A stretch of DNA of 7,420 bases from Vulcanimicrobiota bacterium (GTDB lineage Bacteria > Vulcanimicrobiota > Vulcanimicrobiia > Vulcanimicrobiales > Vulcanimicrobiaceae), in NCBI GenBank assembly GCA_019233165.1, contig JAFAMS010000374.1, positions 1 to 7,420 of the forward strand. The letters are read 5' to 3'. This document shows, piece after piece, positions 1 to 5,574 of this stretch (the first letter of the stretch is position 1; each line of letters starts with the position of its first letter). The position numbers and the translations under genes are program-made. The notes under the pieces were generated by a model. It was not told the DNA's origin, ran no database searches, and was given only the letters and a program-made list of their open reading frames with translations.

Positions 1-474
1 GGCCTCTCGACCGCGGGTGGCGCTCCCGCCGGGTCGTTCGGCGCGACGTCGGCAGGGTCGAACAATGCGATTCTCCCCGTCGCGGCCGGTGCGATCGCAA
101 TCGGAGCGCTCGCGGCCGCAAGCCACGGTGGCGGCTCCGCCCCGATCATCACGCCGCCACCCTCGCCGTCGCCGACGGTCGCGCCGACGGCGACGCCGGC
201 ACCGGCGTACGGTCCCGTGGTTCTGACGCCCAGCTTCGTCGCGCTCACGGTCGGGCAGTCGAAGACCGTGACCGCGTCGCAGAGCGGAAACACAACGAAT
301 ACGTTCACGGTCGGCGCGCCCGTCGTTTGTCCGGGGACCGGGAACGGTACGGTCGTTCAAACCGCGCCGGGGACATTCCAAGTGACCTCGACGGCGACGT
401 CGTCGGGGCGTACCTGCACCGTGCAAGTCAATGGTCTCGGCGGGCAATTCACGACCCTCGGCATGACGCTGTAA
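1..474 (+). CDS. Exported/membrane-anchored protein with C-terminal Ig-like domain (5' truncated)
   Basis: The frame is open from the first base, so the true start lies outside the window; 157 residues are visible. Residues 1-22 are Gly/Ala/Ser-rich. Residues 23-41 form a hydrophobic Ala/Ile/Leu-rich stretch that could be a transmembrane helix or the core of a signal peptide. Residues 48-72 are a Pro/Ser/Thr/Ala spacer typical of surface proteins. From about residue 73 the sequence alternates polar and hydrophobic residues in short Thr/Val-rich strands (LTVGQSKTVTASQSG) like bacterial Ig-like beta-sandwich domains. Two cysteines, C110 and C139, sit in neighbouring predicted strands and could form a disulphide, which would fit a location outside the cytoplasm. 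A GTG at 217 could serve as a start but would remove the hydrophobic segment, so I favour the longer reading. The function is not recognisable; surface or cell-envelope display is an inference. Confidence 0.7.
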   Translation, partial: GLSTAGGAPAGSFGATSAGSNNAILPVAAGAIAIGALAAASHGGGSAPIITPPPSPSPTVAPTATPAPAYGPVVLTPSFVALTVGQSKTVTASQSGNTTNTFTVGAPVVCPGTGNGTVVQTAPGTFQVTSTATSSGRTCTVQVNGLGGQFTTLGMTL

Positions 475-527
475 ACCACGCATACAGAAGGGCTTCCGCG
501 GGTACGCATCCTCACAAGAGGTACCGC

Positions 528-534
528 AAAGGAG
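528..534 (+). promoter_or_regulatory. Shine-Dalgarno site of the DUF6496 gene
   Basis: AAAGGAG lies six bases before the ATG at 541. It is the strongest plus-strand ribosome binding site in the window and fixes the start of the basic protein. The 66-bp gap it sits in (475-540) shows no convincing -35/-10 pair. Confidence 0.75.
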
Positions 535-540
535 CGATGC

Positions 541-879
541 ATGGCGCCACGCCGCAAACGTACATCCAAGAAAAAGGCGACCGGACGCAAGAAGACCACC
601 CGCAAAAAGACCACCGGCCGGAAGTCCTCGGGGCCACGGAAGAAGACCGGCGGCCGCAAGAAGACGAGCGGAAAGAAGGCCGGCCGCAAAAAGTCGACCC
701 GCAAATACTCTCCGCGCTCGAGCGAGTTCGTCAGGGAAGAAATGGAAGAGTTCAAAGAAGGAAAACTCCGCTCCGGACGCTCCGGCCGAAAGGTCACGAA
801 TCCGCGCCAGGCGGTCGCGATCGGTCTCTCGGAGGCGAGGCGCGCCGGCGAAAAAGTCCCCGAAAACTCGAACGAATGA
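541..879 (+). CDS. Histone H1-like basic protein with DUF6496 domain
   Basis: This is a 112-residue protein in two parts. Residues 1-57 are low-complexity and extremely basic: 28 of the first 55 residues are Lys or Arg, arranged as [R/K]KK clusters every five to six residues, separated by Thr, Ser and Gly, with no acidic residue. This resembles the tails of bacterial histone H1-like/AlgP-type nucleoid proteins. Residues 62-107 match the small DUF6496 family as I remember it: an acidic helix (EFVREEMEEFKEGKLRSG), then a basic turn and the segment RQAVAIGLSEARRAG. DUF6496 has no established function. DNA or RNA binding through the tail is inferred from composition. The start is set by AAAGGAG six bases upstream, and the gene ends just before an intrinsic terminator, so it is probably the last or only gene of its transcript. 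The many AAG/AAA codons depart from the surrounding codon use. Confidence 0.85.
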   Translation: MAPRRKRTSKKKATGRKKTTRKKTTGRKSSGPRKKTGGRKKTSGKKAGRKKSTRKYSPRSSEFVREEMEEFKEGKLRSGRSGRKVTNPRQAVAIGLSEARRAGEKVPENSNE

Positions 880-886
880 GCATCGA

Positions 887-917
887 CCGCCGAGGAAACC
901 TCGGCGGCCTTGTTTTA
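887..917 (+). terminator. Rho-independent terminator after the DUF6496 gene
   Basis: A perfect 9-bp GC-rich stem (CCGCCGAGG at 887-895 pairing with CCTCGGCGG at 899-907) closes an AAA loop and is followed by the T-rich tract CCTTGTTTTA. It begins eight bases after the TGA of the basic protein. It is the clearest terminator in the window. Its T-tract ends about 10 bases before the likely start of the next gene. Confidence 0.85.
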
Positions 918-927
918 TGGTAACGGG

Positions 928-2886
928 ATGCTGGAGACGCCGCTCGCGCGACTCCTCGAAGTCACCCGCGACATCCTCGAAGCCGACGATCTAGACCGAG
1001 GTCTGCTTTCGATTGCCTCGGCGGTTTGCGACCTCTTTCGCTTCAAGTACGTTACGATCGTTGCGGCGGAGGATTCGTCGGCCCCGATGCAGCGGCGCGT
1101 CATGATCGGCTGGCCCGAAGATTTGATCCGCGAGCGAATCGGCGAACGCGTCGGGCGCGACGAGATTCGGGCCGTCCTCAAGTCCGAATTCGAAGTCTTC
1201 GAGTCGTGTTATTTCATCCCGGCCGAGAGCGAAGCGCAGTGGTCCCGGAGCATCTACACCGGGGACCAGCCGATCGATGCGCCGCGCGCCGCGCCGGACC
1301 GGTGGCACGAGCGCGATTCGCTCACCCTCGTTCTTCGCGACAGGATCGGCGGGATGCTCGGCTACATGTCCGTCGACGGTCCGCTCGACGGTGCGATCCC
1401 TTCTCGCGAGCCGCTTCGGTCGATGCAGCTCTTCGTGAACCTCGTCGGCCTCGCGCTCGCAAACGCGCGCGCGCACGCCGCCGAAGTCGAGCGACGCCGG
1501 CTGCTCGAGGCGAGCCACGCGCAACTGCGCTACGAAGCGACGCACGACGGGCTTACGCGACTCCCCAACCGGCAGCTTTTCTCGGAGGAGCTGGAAGAAT
1601 CTCTGCGCCGCGCCGGTCAGGAGGATCGGCTCAGCGCCGTGCTTTTCGTCGATCTCGACGAGTTCAAGACGATTAACGACACGCTCGGCCATCTTGCGGG
1701 CGATCGCGTTTTGCTCGCAGTCGGCGAGCGTTTGCGCGCCGCGACCGACGGGCGCGACGTCGTCGCTCGGCTCGGCGGCGACGAGTTCGCAGTTCTCTTG
1801 CGCGAGCGCCGCGATCTCGGCGCCGTTCAGGAAGTCGTCGACAAGATTCTGAATTCGGTGATTCAACCGATCGAGCACGAAGGCGGGAAAGTCTTTGCGT
1901 CCGCGAGCGTCGGGATCGCGGCGATCGAGCCGCGGCACGGGACGATCTCCGACGTCCTGCGGGAGGCCGACACCGCGATGTACGCCGCCAAGACGAGCGG
2001 ACGGGCGAAGTATGCGATCTTCGACGCAGAGATGCACTCGCAATCGGCGCGCCGGCTCTCGCTGATCTCGGGGCTCCGCGAAGCGATCGACGAGCGCCAG
2101 TTCACCCTTCAATACCAACCGATCGTCGGACTCGACGATCGCCGCGTCGTCGGGGTCGAGGCGCTCGTTCGGTGGCATCATCCGCGGCTCGGACGGATCG
2201 AGCCGGGCGAATTCATCCCGCTGGCGGAGGACGTCGGGATCGTCGTCCCGATCGGGCGTCTCGTCCTCGACGAAGCCTGCCGGAGGTTCGCGGCTTGGAA
2301 GCCCCTGCGCCGAGCCGCGCCGATAGCGCTGCACGTGAACCTCGCCGTCCAAGAGATCTTGCAGCCCGACATCGTCGCCTTCATCGAGCGCATACTCGCC
2401 AAGCACGCGCTCGAGCCGTCCGAGCTGACGCTCGAGATCACCGAACACGCGATCCTGCGAAGCAGCAATTACGCCGACGCCGCGCTCGTCGGGCTCCGCA
2501 GACTCGGTACCCGGCTCTGCATCGACGACTTCGGAACCGGATACTCGTCGCTGCGCTACCTGCAAGAATTTCCGATCGACGCCCTCAAGATCGACCGCTC
2601 GTTCATTCATGGGCCGCGCGGCGGACTCGGGAGCGAGCCGATCGTCAAGCTGCTCGCGCAACTGGCGGCGTCGTACGAGGTCGACGTCATCGCCGAAGGC
2701 ATCGAGCACGCTCGGCAATCGGAAGCGCTGCTGCGGATCGGCTGCCGGCTAGGGCAGGGCTACCTCTTCGCGGAGCCCCTCGATGCCGACGCGATGACGG
2801 AACGGCTCGTCGATCGTCCGAACGGCGAGGCGGCTATGCCGCCTGCGCCGGAGCGAACTCGAGCTCGAGCTGTTCCTCCGCGATGA
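928..2886 (+). CDS. GAF-GGDEF-EAL protein, putative bifunctional diguanylate cyclase/c-di-GMP phosphodiesterase
   Basis: This 652-residue cytoplasmic signalling enzyme would make and/or degrade cyclic di-GMP. Residues about 19-184 look like a GAF sensory domain, followed by a short helical linker (about 182-206). The GGDEF domain (about 205-368) has DLDEFKTINDTLGH and an intact RLGGDEFAVLL active site at 281-291. The EAL domain (about 378-628) keeps VEALVRWHHP (EAL at 411-413), HVNLAVQE, LTLEITE, CIDDFGTGYSS, DALKIDRSF, VIAEGIE and QGYLF, so the catalytic and metal-binding positions appear complete. The inhibitory I-site (RxxD, just upstream of GGDEF) reads DGRD at 274-277, so its arginine is missing. 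I chose ATG 928 over an in-frame TTG at 910 because the TTG lies in the preceding terminator's T-tract. There is no good Shine-Dalgarno sequence. No transmembrane helices are visible. The last 25 or so residues are a charged, Pro-rich tail overlapping the opposite-strand gene. Confidence 0.93.
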   Translation: MLETPLARLLEVTRDILEADDLDRGLLSIASAVCDLFRFKYVTIVAAEDSSAPMQRRVMIGWPEDLIRERIGERVGRDEIRAVLKSEFEVFESCYFIPAESEAQWSRSIYTGDQPIDAPRAAPDRWHERDSLTLVLRDRIGGMLGYMSVDGPLDGAIPSREPLRSMQLFVNLVGLALANARAHAAEVERRRLLEASHAQLRYEATHDGLTRLPNRQLFSEELEESLRRAGQEDRLSAVLFVDLDEFKTINDTLGHLAGDRVLLAVGERLRAATDGRDVVARLGGDEFAVLLRERRDLGAVQEVVDKILNSVIQPIEHEGGKVFASASVGIAAIEPRHGTISDVLREADTAMYAAKTSGRAKYAIFDAEMHSQSARRLSLISGLREAIDERQFTLQYQPIVGLDDRRVVGVEALVRWHHPRLGRIEPGEFIPLAEDVGIVVPIGRLVLDEACRRFAAWKPLRRAAPIALHVNLAVQEILQPDIVAFIERILAKHALEPSELTLEITEHAILRSSNYADAALVGLRRLGTRLCIDDFGTGYSSLRYLQEFPIDALKIDRSFIHGPRGGLGSEPIVKLLAQLAASYEVDVIAEGIEHARQSEALLRIGCRLGQGYLFAEPLDADAMTERLVDRPNGEAAMPPAPERTRARAVPPR

Positions 2887-2992
2887 TCTCCGCTTCGATC
2901 AAGCACGCATCGCAGCGCATGAAGAGTCCGACGAGCGCTTCCGTCGCCTCTCCGTGTACCCCCAGACAGTCCGGACACTGGTAAACCGTCAT
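2834..2992 (-). CDS. Small zinc-ribbon-like protein, unknown function
   Basis: This is a 52-residue protein. It has two CxxC knuckles, CPDC at residues 6-9 and CDAC at 27-30, separated by 17 residues, which is the pattern of a four-cysteine zinc ribbon. After the second knuckle comes an acidic helix (IEAEIIAEEQLELEF, 32-46) and an Ala/Pro tail. The start is the ATG at 2992-2990, six bases after a strong GGAGG on the minus strand. A longer in-frame reading from 3028 is possible but would add 12 residues and ignore this ribosome binding site. The gene converges on the c-di-GMP gene and shares 53 bp with its 3' end. It diverges from the TPR-glycosyltransferase gene across a 60-bp gap. I recognise no specific family; zinc binding is inferred from the cysteine spacing, and a regulatory or adaptor role is only a guess. 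Confidence 0.72.
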   Translation of the reverse strand: MTVYQCPDCLGVHGEATEALVGLFMRCDACLIEAEIIAEEQLELEFAPAQAA

Positions 2993-2998
2993 CAGACA

Positions 2999-3003
2999 CC
3001 TCC
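2999..3003 (-). promoter_or_regulatory. Shine-Dalgarno site of the zinc-ribbon gene
   Basis: On the minus strand GGAGG lies six bases before the ATG at 2992. It selects the 52-residue reading over the upstream in-frame start at 3028 and supports the ORF being a real gene rather than a shadow. Confidence 0.7.
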
Positions 3004-3052
3004 GTCCGTTACCATCGTGGGACAGCAAACTGCCAACTGGATGACACTCTGA

Positions 3053-4852
3053 ATGGCGGGTCGTGCGAAAAACGAGGCGGACCGCCGGATCGTCGAGCGC
3101 GGCGCGACGGCGCTGCGCGTCGGCGACTTGGCGGCGGCCGAACGCCTGTGCCGCGAGGTTCTCACGCGGCTTCCGACCGATTCCGAGGCGCTCAACGTCC
3201 TAGGCGCCGTAGCGTTCAGCCGGCGCGAGTTCATTGAAGCCGACCGGCTTTTCAGCCTCGCGACGACGCACGATCCCGCAAATATGGCGGCCTGGTTCAA
3301 TCTCGGGAAAGTTCTCGAAGTCGAGCGCCGGTTCGAAGAAGCCGCGAACGTCTATTCGCGGATCTTGCTGACGACGCCGAAGAACGCCGAGCCGCGCGTG
3401 CGGCTCGGGATCGTACGCTACGAGCAAGGGCGCCACGACGAAGCCGTCGCGATCTTCGAGAATTTGCTTCAACGCGAGCCGCAGAACAAGCTCGCGGCGT
3501 TGAGCCTGGGCGTCGCGTTAAACGCGCTCGGGCGTTACGAGGACGCCGTGCGCGTCTTGCGCGCGCTGCTCGAGCTCGAGCCGGAGCTCATCGATGCATA
3601 TCACGCGCTCGCCGATTCACTTTACGAGCTTCATCGCGCCGATGAGTCGGCGGAAGCGGCGTCGGCTGCACTTGCGCGCAACGGGAGCGATCCCCAAGCA
3701 TTGGTGCTCCTCGGTCAGGCCGAGGCGGAGCGCGGTTCGTACTTGAAAGCGGAACGGCTCTTCAAGCAAGCCGCCGCATTCGCTCCGGAGCGGCACGAGC
3801 CGCAGATGAACCTCGGTGTCTTGCTGCAGCGGCTCGGCAGGCTCGACGAAGCGCTCGCACACGGTGCGCGCGCCGTCGAACTCGCGCCCGAAGATCCGCT
3901 CGCGCACTTCAATTTTGGGATGGGCCTGCTGCTCTCCGGAACGTTTTCGCGCGGTTGGAGCGAGCTCGAATGGCGTCTCCTCGATCGCAGGATGCGCGAG
4001 CACTTCCCATACCGGGACTTGCTCCCGCTCTGGGACGGGCGTCCGCTCGATGGAGGCGAGCTGCTGATCGCGCGCGAGCAAGGCGCGGGGGATTTCATTC
4101 TCCACTCGCGCTTTTTCGCGCGCGCGCGCGAACGCGGCGTCAAGACGCTCGTCGAGGTTCCCGCCGAGCTCGCCGAGCTCTACGCCGGTTTTGCGGGAAT
4201 CGACGAGCTCGCCGTCGACCGAGCAGCTCCCGAGCGTCTGCAATCCGTCGCGGCGCATACGCCGCTCTGCAGCCTGCCGTTCGTTTTGGGGATCGACGCC
4301 GCGATCTCGGCAGAGGTCCCATACGTGCACGCGCCGGCTGCGCGCGCGGCCGAGTTCGCCGAGAACTTCGCCGCACTCGGTTCGCAGCGCAAAGTCGGGA
4401 TCGCTTGGGCCGGGAGCGCACGGCACCAGCTCGACCGCTATCGTTCCGTCGCACTAGAGCATTTCGCGGCGCTTTGGGACCTCGAGGGGATCGCGTGGGT
4501 CAGCCTTCAAAAGGGCGAGGCGCGCGAGCAGCTCGCGGCGTGGCGCGGCGCCGGCGCGCTCGTGGATCTCGATGCGGAGCTGCGCAACTTCGCCGATACG
4601 GCGGCCGCGATCTCGCAGCTCGACTTGGTCATCGCCGTCGACACCGCGGTCGCCCATCTCGCCGGCGCGCTCGGCAAGCCGGTCTGGATGCTGAGCGGTT
4701 TCGGTGCGTATTGGGTGTGGCAGCTCGAACGCGCCGACTCTCCATGGTATCCGACGATGCGGATTTTCAGGCAGCGGCGTCCGAACGATTGGGACGGCCT
4801 CTTCGCGGACCTCCGCGCGGCTTTACAAGAGGAACTCGAAGCGAACGCCTAG
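3053..4852 (+). CDS. TPR-repeat protein fused to a GT9/heptosyltransferase-like glycosyltransferase
   Basis: This is a 599-residue protein. Residues 10-281 are eight uninterrupted 34-residue tetratricopeptide repeats (for example 78-111, 146-179 and 248-281, with LG at positions 7-8 and A-P near the ends), then a capping segment (282-313, ending GWSELEWRLL). Residues about 330-596 resemble the GT-B, heptosyltransferase-type domains often found behind TPRs. They contain ELLIAREQGAGDFILHSRF (336-354), KVGIAWAGS (447-455), HxxDxxRS (458-465), VSLQKGE (483-489), the donor-site-like VIAVDTAVAHLAGALGKPVW (526-545) and WYPTMRIFRQ (565-574). By family it would transfer a sugar to a protein or envelope acceptor selected by the TPR solenoid; substrate and acceptor are unknown. 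An in-frame TGA directly precedes ATG 3053, so the start cannot be further upstream, although no Shine-Dalgarno is evident. No signal peptide is visible. No partner glycan genes lie beside it. The 3' end overlaps the convergent VOC gene by 30 bp. Confidence 0.88.
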   Translation: MAGRAKNEADRRIVERGATALRVGDLAAAERLCREVLTRLPTDSEALNVLGAVAFSRREFIEADRLFSLATTHDPANMAAWFNLGKVLEVERRFEEAANVYSRILLTTPKNAEPRVRLGIVRYEQGRHDEAVAIFENLLQREPQNKLAALSLGVALNALGRYEDAVRVLRALLELEPELIDAYHALADSLYELHRADESAEAASAALARNGSDPQALVLLGQAEAERGSYLKAERLFKQAAAFAPERHEPQMNLGVLLQRLGRLDEALAHGARAVELAPEDPLAHFNFGMGLLLSGTFSRGWSELEWRLLDRRMREHFPYRDLLPLWDGRPLDGGELLIAREQGAGDFILHSRFFARARERGVKTLVEVPAELAELYAGFAGIDELAVDRAAPERLQSVAAHTPLCSLPFVLGIDAAISAEVPYVHAPAARAAEFAENFAALGSQRKVGIAWAGSARHQLDRYRSVALEHFAALWDLEGIAWVSLQKGEAREQLAAWRGAGALVDLDAELRNFADTAAAISQLDLVIAVDTAVAHLAGALGKPVWMLSGFGAYWVWQLERADSPWYPTMRIFRQRRPNDWDGLFADLRAALQEELEANA

Positions 4853-5536
4853 CGCTTCGGTCGCTGCGCGCGTCTCCGAGCCCCGCAGCGCAATCTTCGG
4901 CGTCCCCGCATCAAGGATCGCGATTCGAGCGTTGCGCGCCTCGATCGTGACCGCGCCGCCCGCGAAGCTTACGCGATCGCCCGCGAAGAGTGTTGCGAAC
5001 GCCTCCGCGACCTCGGGCAGCCGATCGCCGGCATAGGCGAGCGCGATCATCTCGCGGGCGCCGTTCGGATGCGCGTGGCGCTCGGCGCTCCAGACGAGTT
5101 CCGGCGTCAGGTGCTCGCAGAAATAGGTGCGAATCCGGCCGAACGCCCCGGGCTCGAAGCGCACCGTTCGAAAGCGCGCATCGGCGGAGCCTCCGTCGGG
5201 AAGGAGGACGGGCCGCGAGAATGCGAGCGGCGCGAGCGCCGGAAGTCCGCGCGCGCGCAGCTCTTCGAAGAGTCCGCTCGCATCGCCGGTTCGAAAGACG
5301 AGCCCGTTCAAGCCGCGCGGATACGCCGAGAGCTCCAGCCGCTCTATCGGCGGTCCGGGTTCCCAGCCGAGCAGCTCGAGGTAATTCGACTCGAAGACTG
5401 CGAGATGGTTCACCGATCCGAGCGTATGGCGACCGCGCGGCGTCAGCGCGAACCCCGCGCTCGAAAGCCGGGCGAACGCGTCGTCGATTGCATCGCGTGC
5501 GTCGATAACCGCATGGTCGAGGACCGGCTCGATCAC
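4823..5536 (-). CDS. VOC-superfamily protein with Glyoxalase_3-type domain
   Basis: This is a 237-residue protein. The N-terminus has LDHAVIDARD (H8 is the usual first metal ligand), then RGRHTLGSVNHLAVF (34-48) and YLELLGW (53-58, E54 the likely second ligand region), which is the typical opening of the glyoxalase-like domain family PF13468. The second half keeps CEHLTPELVW (140-149) and HPNGA (156-160), also typical of that family. C-terminal strands (about 188-215) complete a second beta-alpha-beta unit. The family belongs to the metal-dependent vicinal-oxygen-chelate fold (glyoxalases, dioxygenases, resistance proteins), but the substrate of this group is generally unknown. The start is a GTG at 5536, since no ATG lies nearby in frame; no strong Shine-Dalgarno is seen. 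It diverges from the gamma-glutamyltransferase gene across 38 bp, so the two may share regulation, and it converges on the TPR gene with a 30-bp overlap. Confidence 0.87.
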   Translation of the reverse strand: MIEPVLDHAVIDARDAIDDAFARLSSAGFALTPRGRHTLGSVNHLAVFESNYLELLGWEPGPPIERLELSAYPRGLNGLVFRTGDASGLFEELRARGLPALAPLAFSRPVLLPDGGSADARFRTVRFEPGAFGRIRTYFCEHLTPELVWSAERHAHPNGAREMIALAYAGDRLPEVAEAFATLFAGDRVSFAGGAVTIEARNARIAILDAGTPKIALRGSETRAATEALGVRFEFLL

Positions 5537-5556
5537 CCGCAGGACTTTTCCCGACC

Positions 5557-5562
5557 TATAGT
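5557..5562 (+). promoter_or_regulatory. Possible -10 element in the 38-bp divergent gap
   Basis: TATAGT stands out in a GC-rich gap, 12 bases before the ATG at 5575. The overlapping minus-strand hexamer TACTAT (5563-5558) could serve the divergent VOC gene. Neither has a recognisable -35 at normal spacing. The downstream AAGG at 5563-5566 could instead act as a weak Shine-Dalgarno, eight bases from ATG 5575. Confidence 0.3.
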
Positions 5563-5574
5563 AAGGTCTTGCCG

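Noticed and set aside
17..226. A 69-residue Arg-rich plus-strand frame at the left edge
   Set aside because: It is the shifted frame of the Pro/Ala/Thr spacer of the truncated surface protein; its Arg-rich tail is a by-product of GC-rich repeats.
510..526. GGTACC and nearby GGTAC as a possible operator or hairpin upstream of the DUF6496 gene
   Set aside because: The copies are short and the implied stem is only five or six pairs with a long loop; chance is sufficient.
910..912. TTG as start of the c-di-GMP gene
   Set aside because: It falls inside the terminator T-tract and has only the hairpin upstream; ATG 928 leaves the conserved domains intact.
327..923. A 198-residue plus-strand frame spanning the Ig-like end and the DUF6496 gene
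   Set aside because: It runs out of frame through two better-supported genes and across the terminator, and lacks a ribosome binding site.
991..2718. A 575-residue open frame on the minus strand
   Set aside because: It lies entirely antisense to the GAF-GGDEF-EAL gene, whose motifs are unmistakable. Its translation is rich in Arg, Asp, Glu and Val without recognisable motifs, as expected for a shadow frame in GC-rich DNA.
2760..2999. A 79-residue minus-strand frame overlapping the zinc-ribbon gene
   Set aside because: Its translation has no motif, whereas the neighbouring frame has the four-cysteine pattern and a GGAGG at correct spacing.
4117..4130. A run of seven CG dinucleotides that might form Z-DNA or be a microsatellite
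   Set aside because: It encodes an Ala/Arg stretch in frame inside the glycosyltransferase domain and is short enough to be ordinary for this base composition.
3617..4426. A 269-residue minus-strand open frame opposite the TPR-glycosyltransferase gene
   Set aside because: It is antisense to a gene with clear domain motifs and shows no motif or ribosome binding site of its own.
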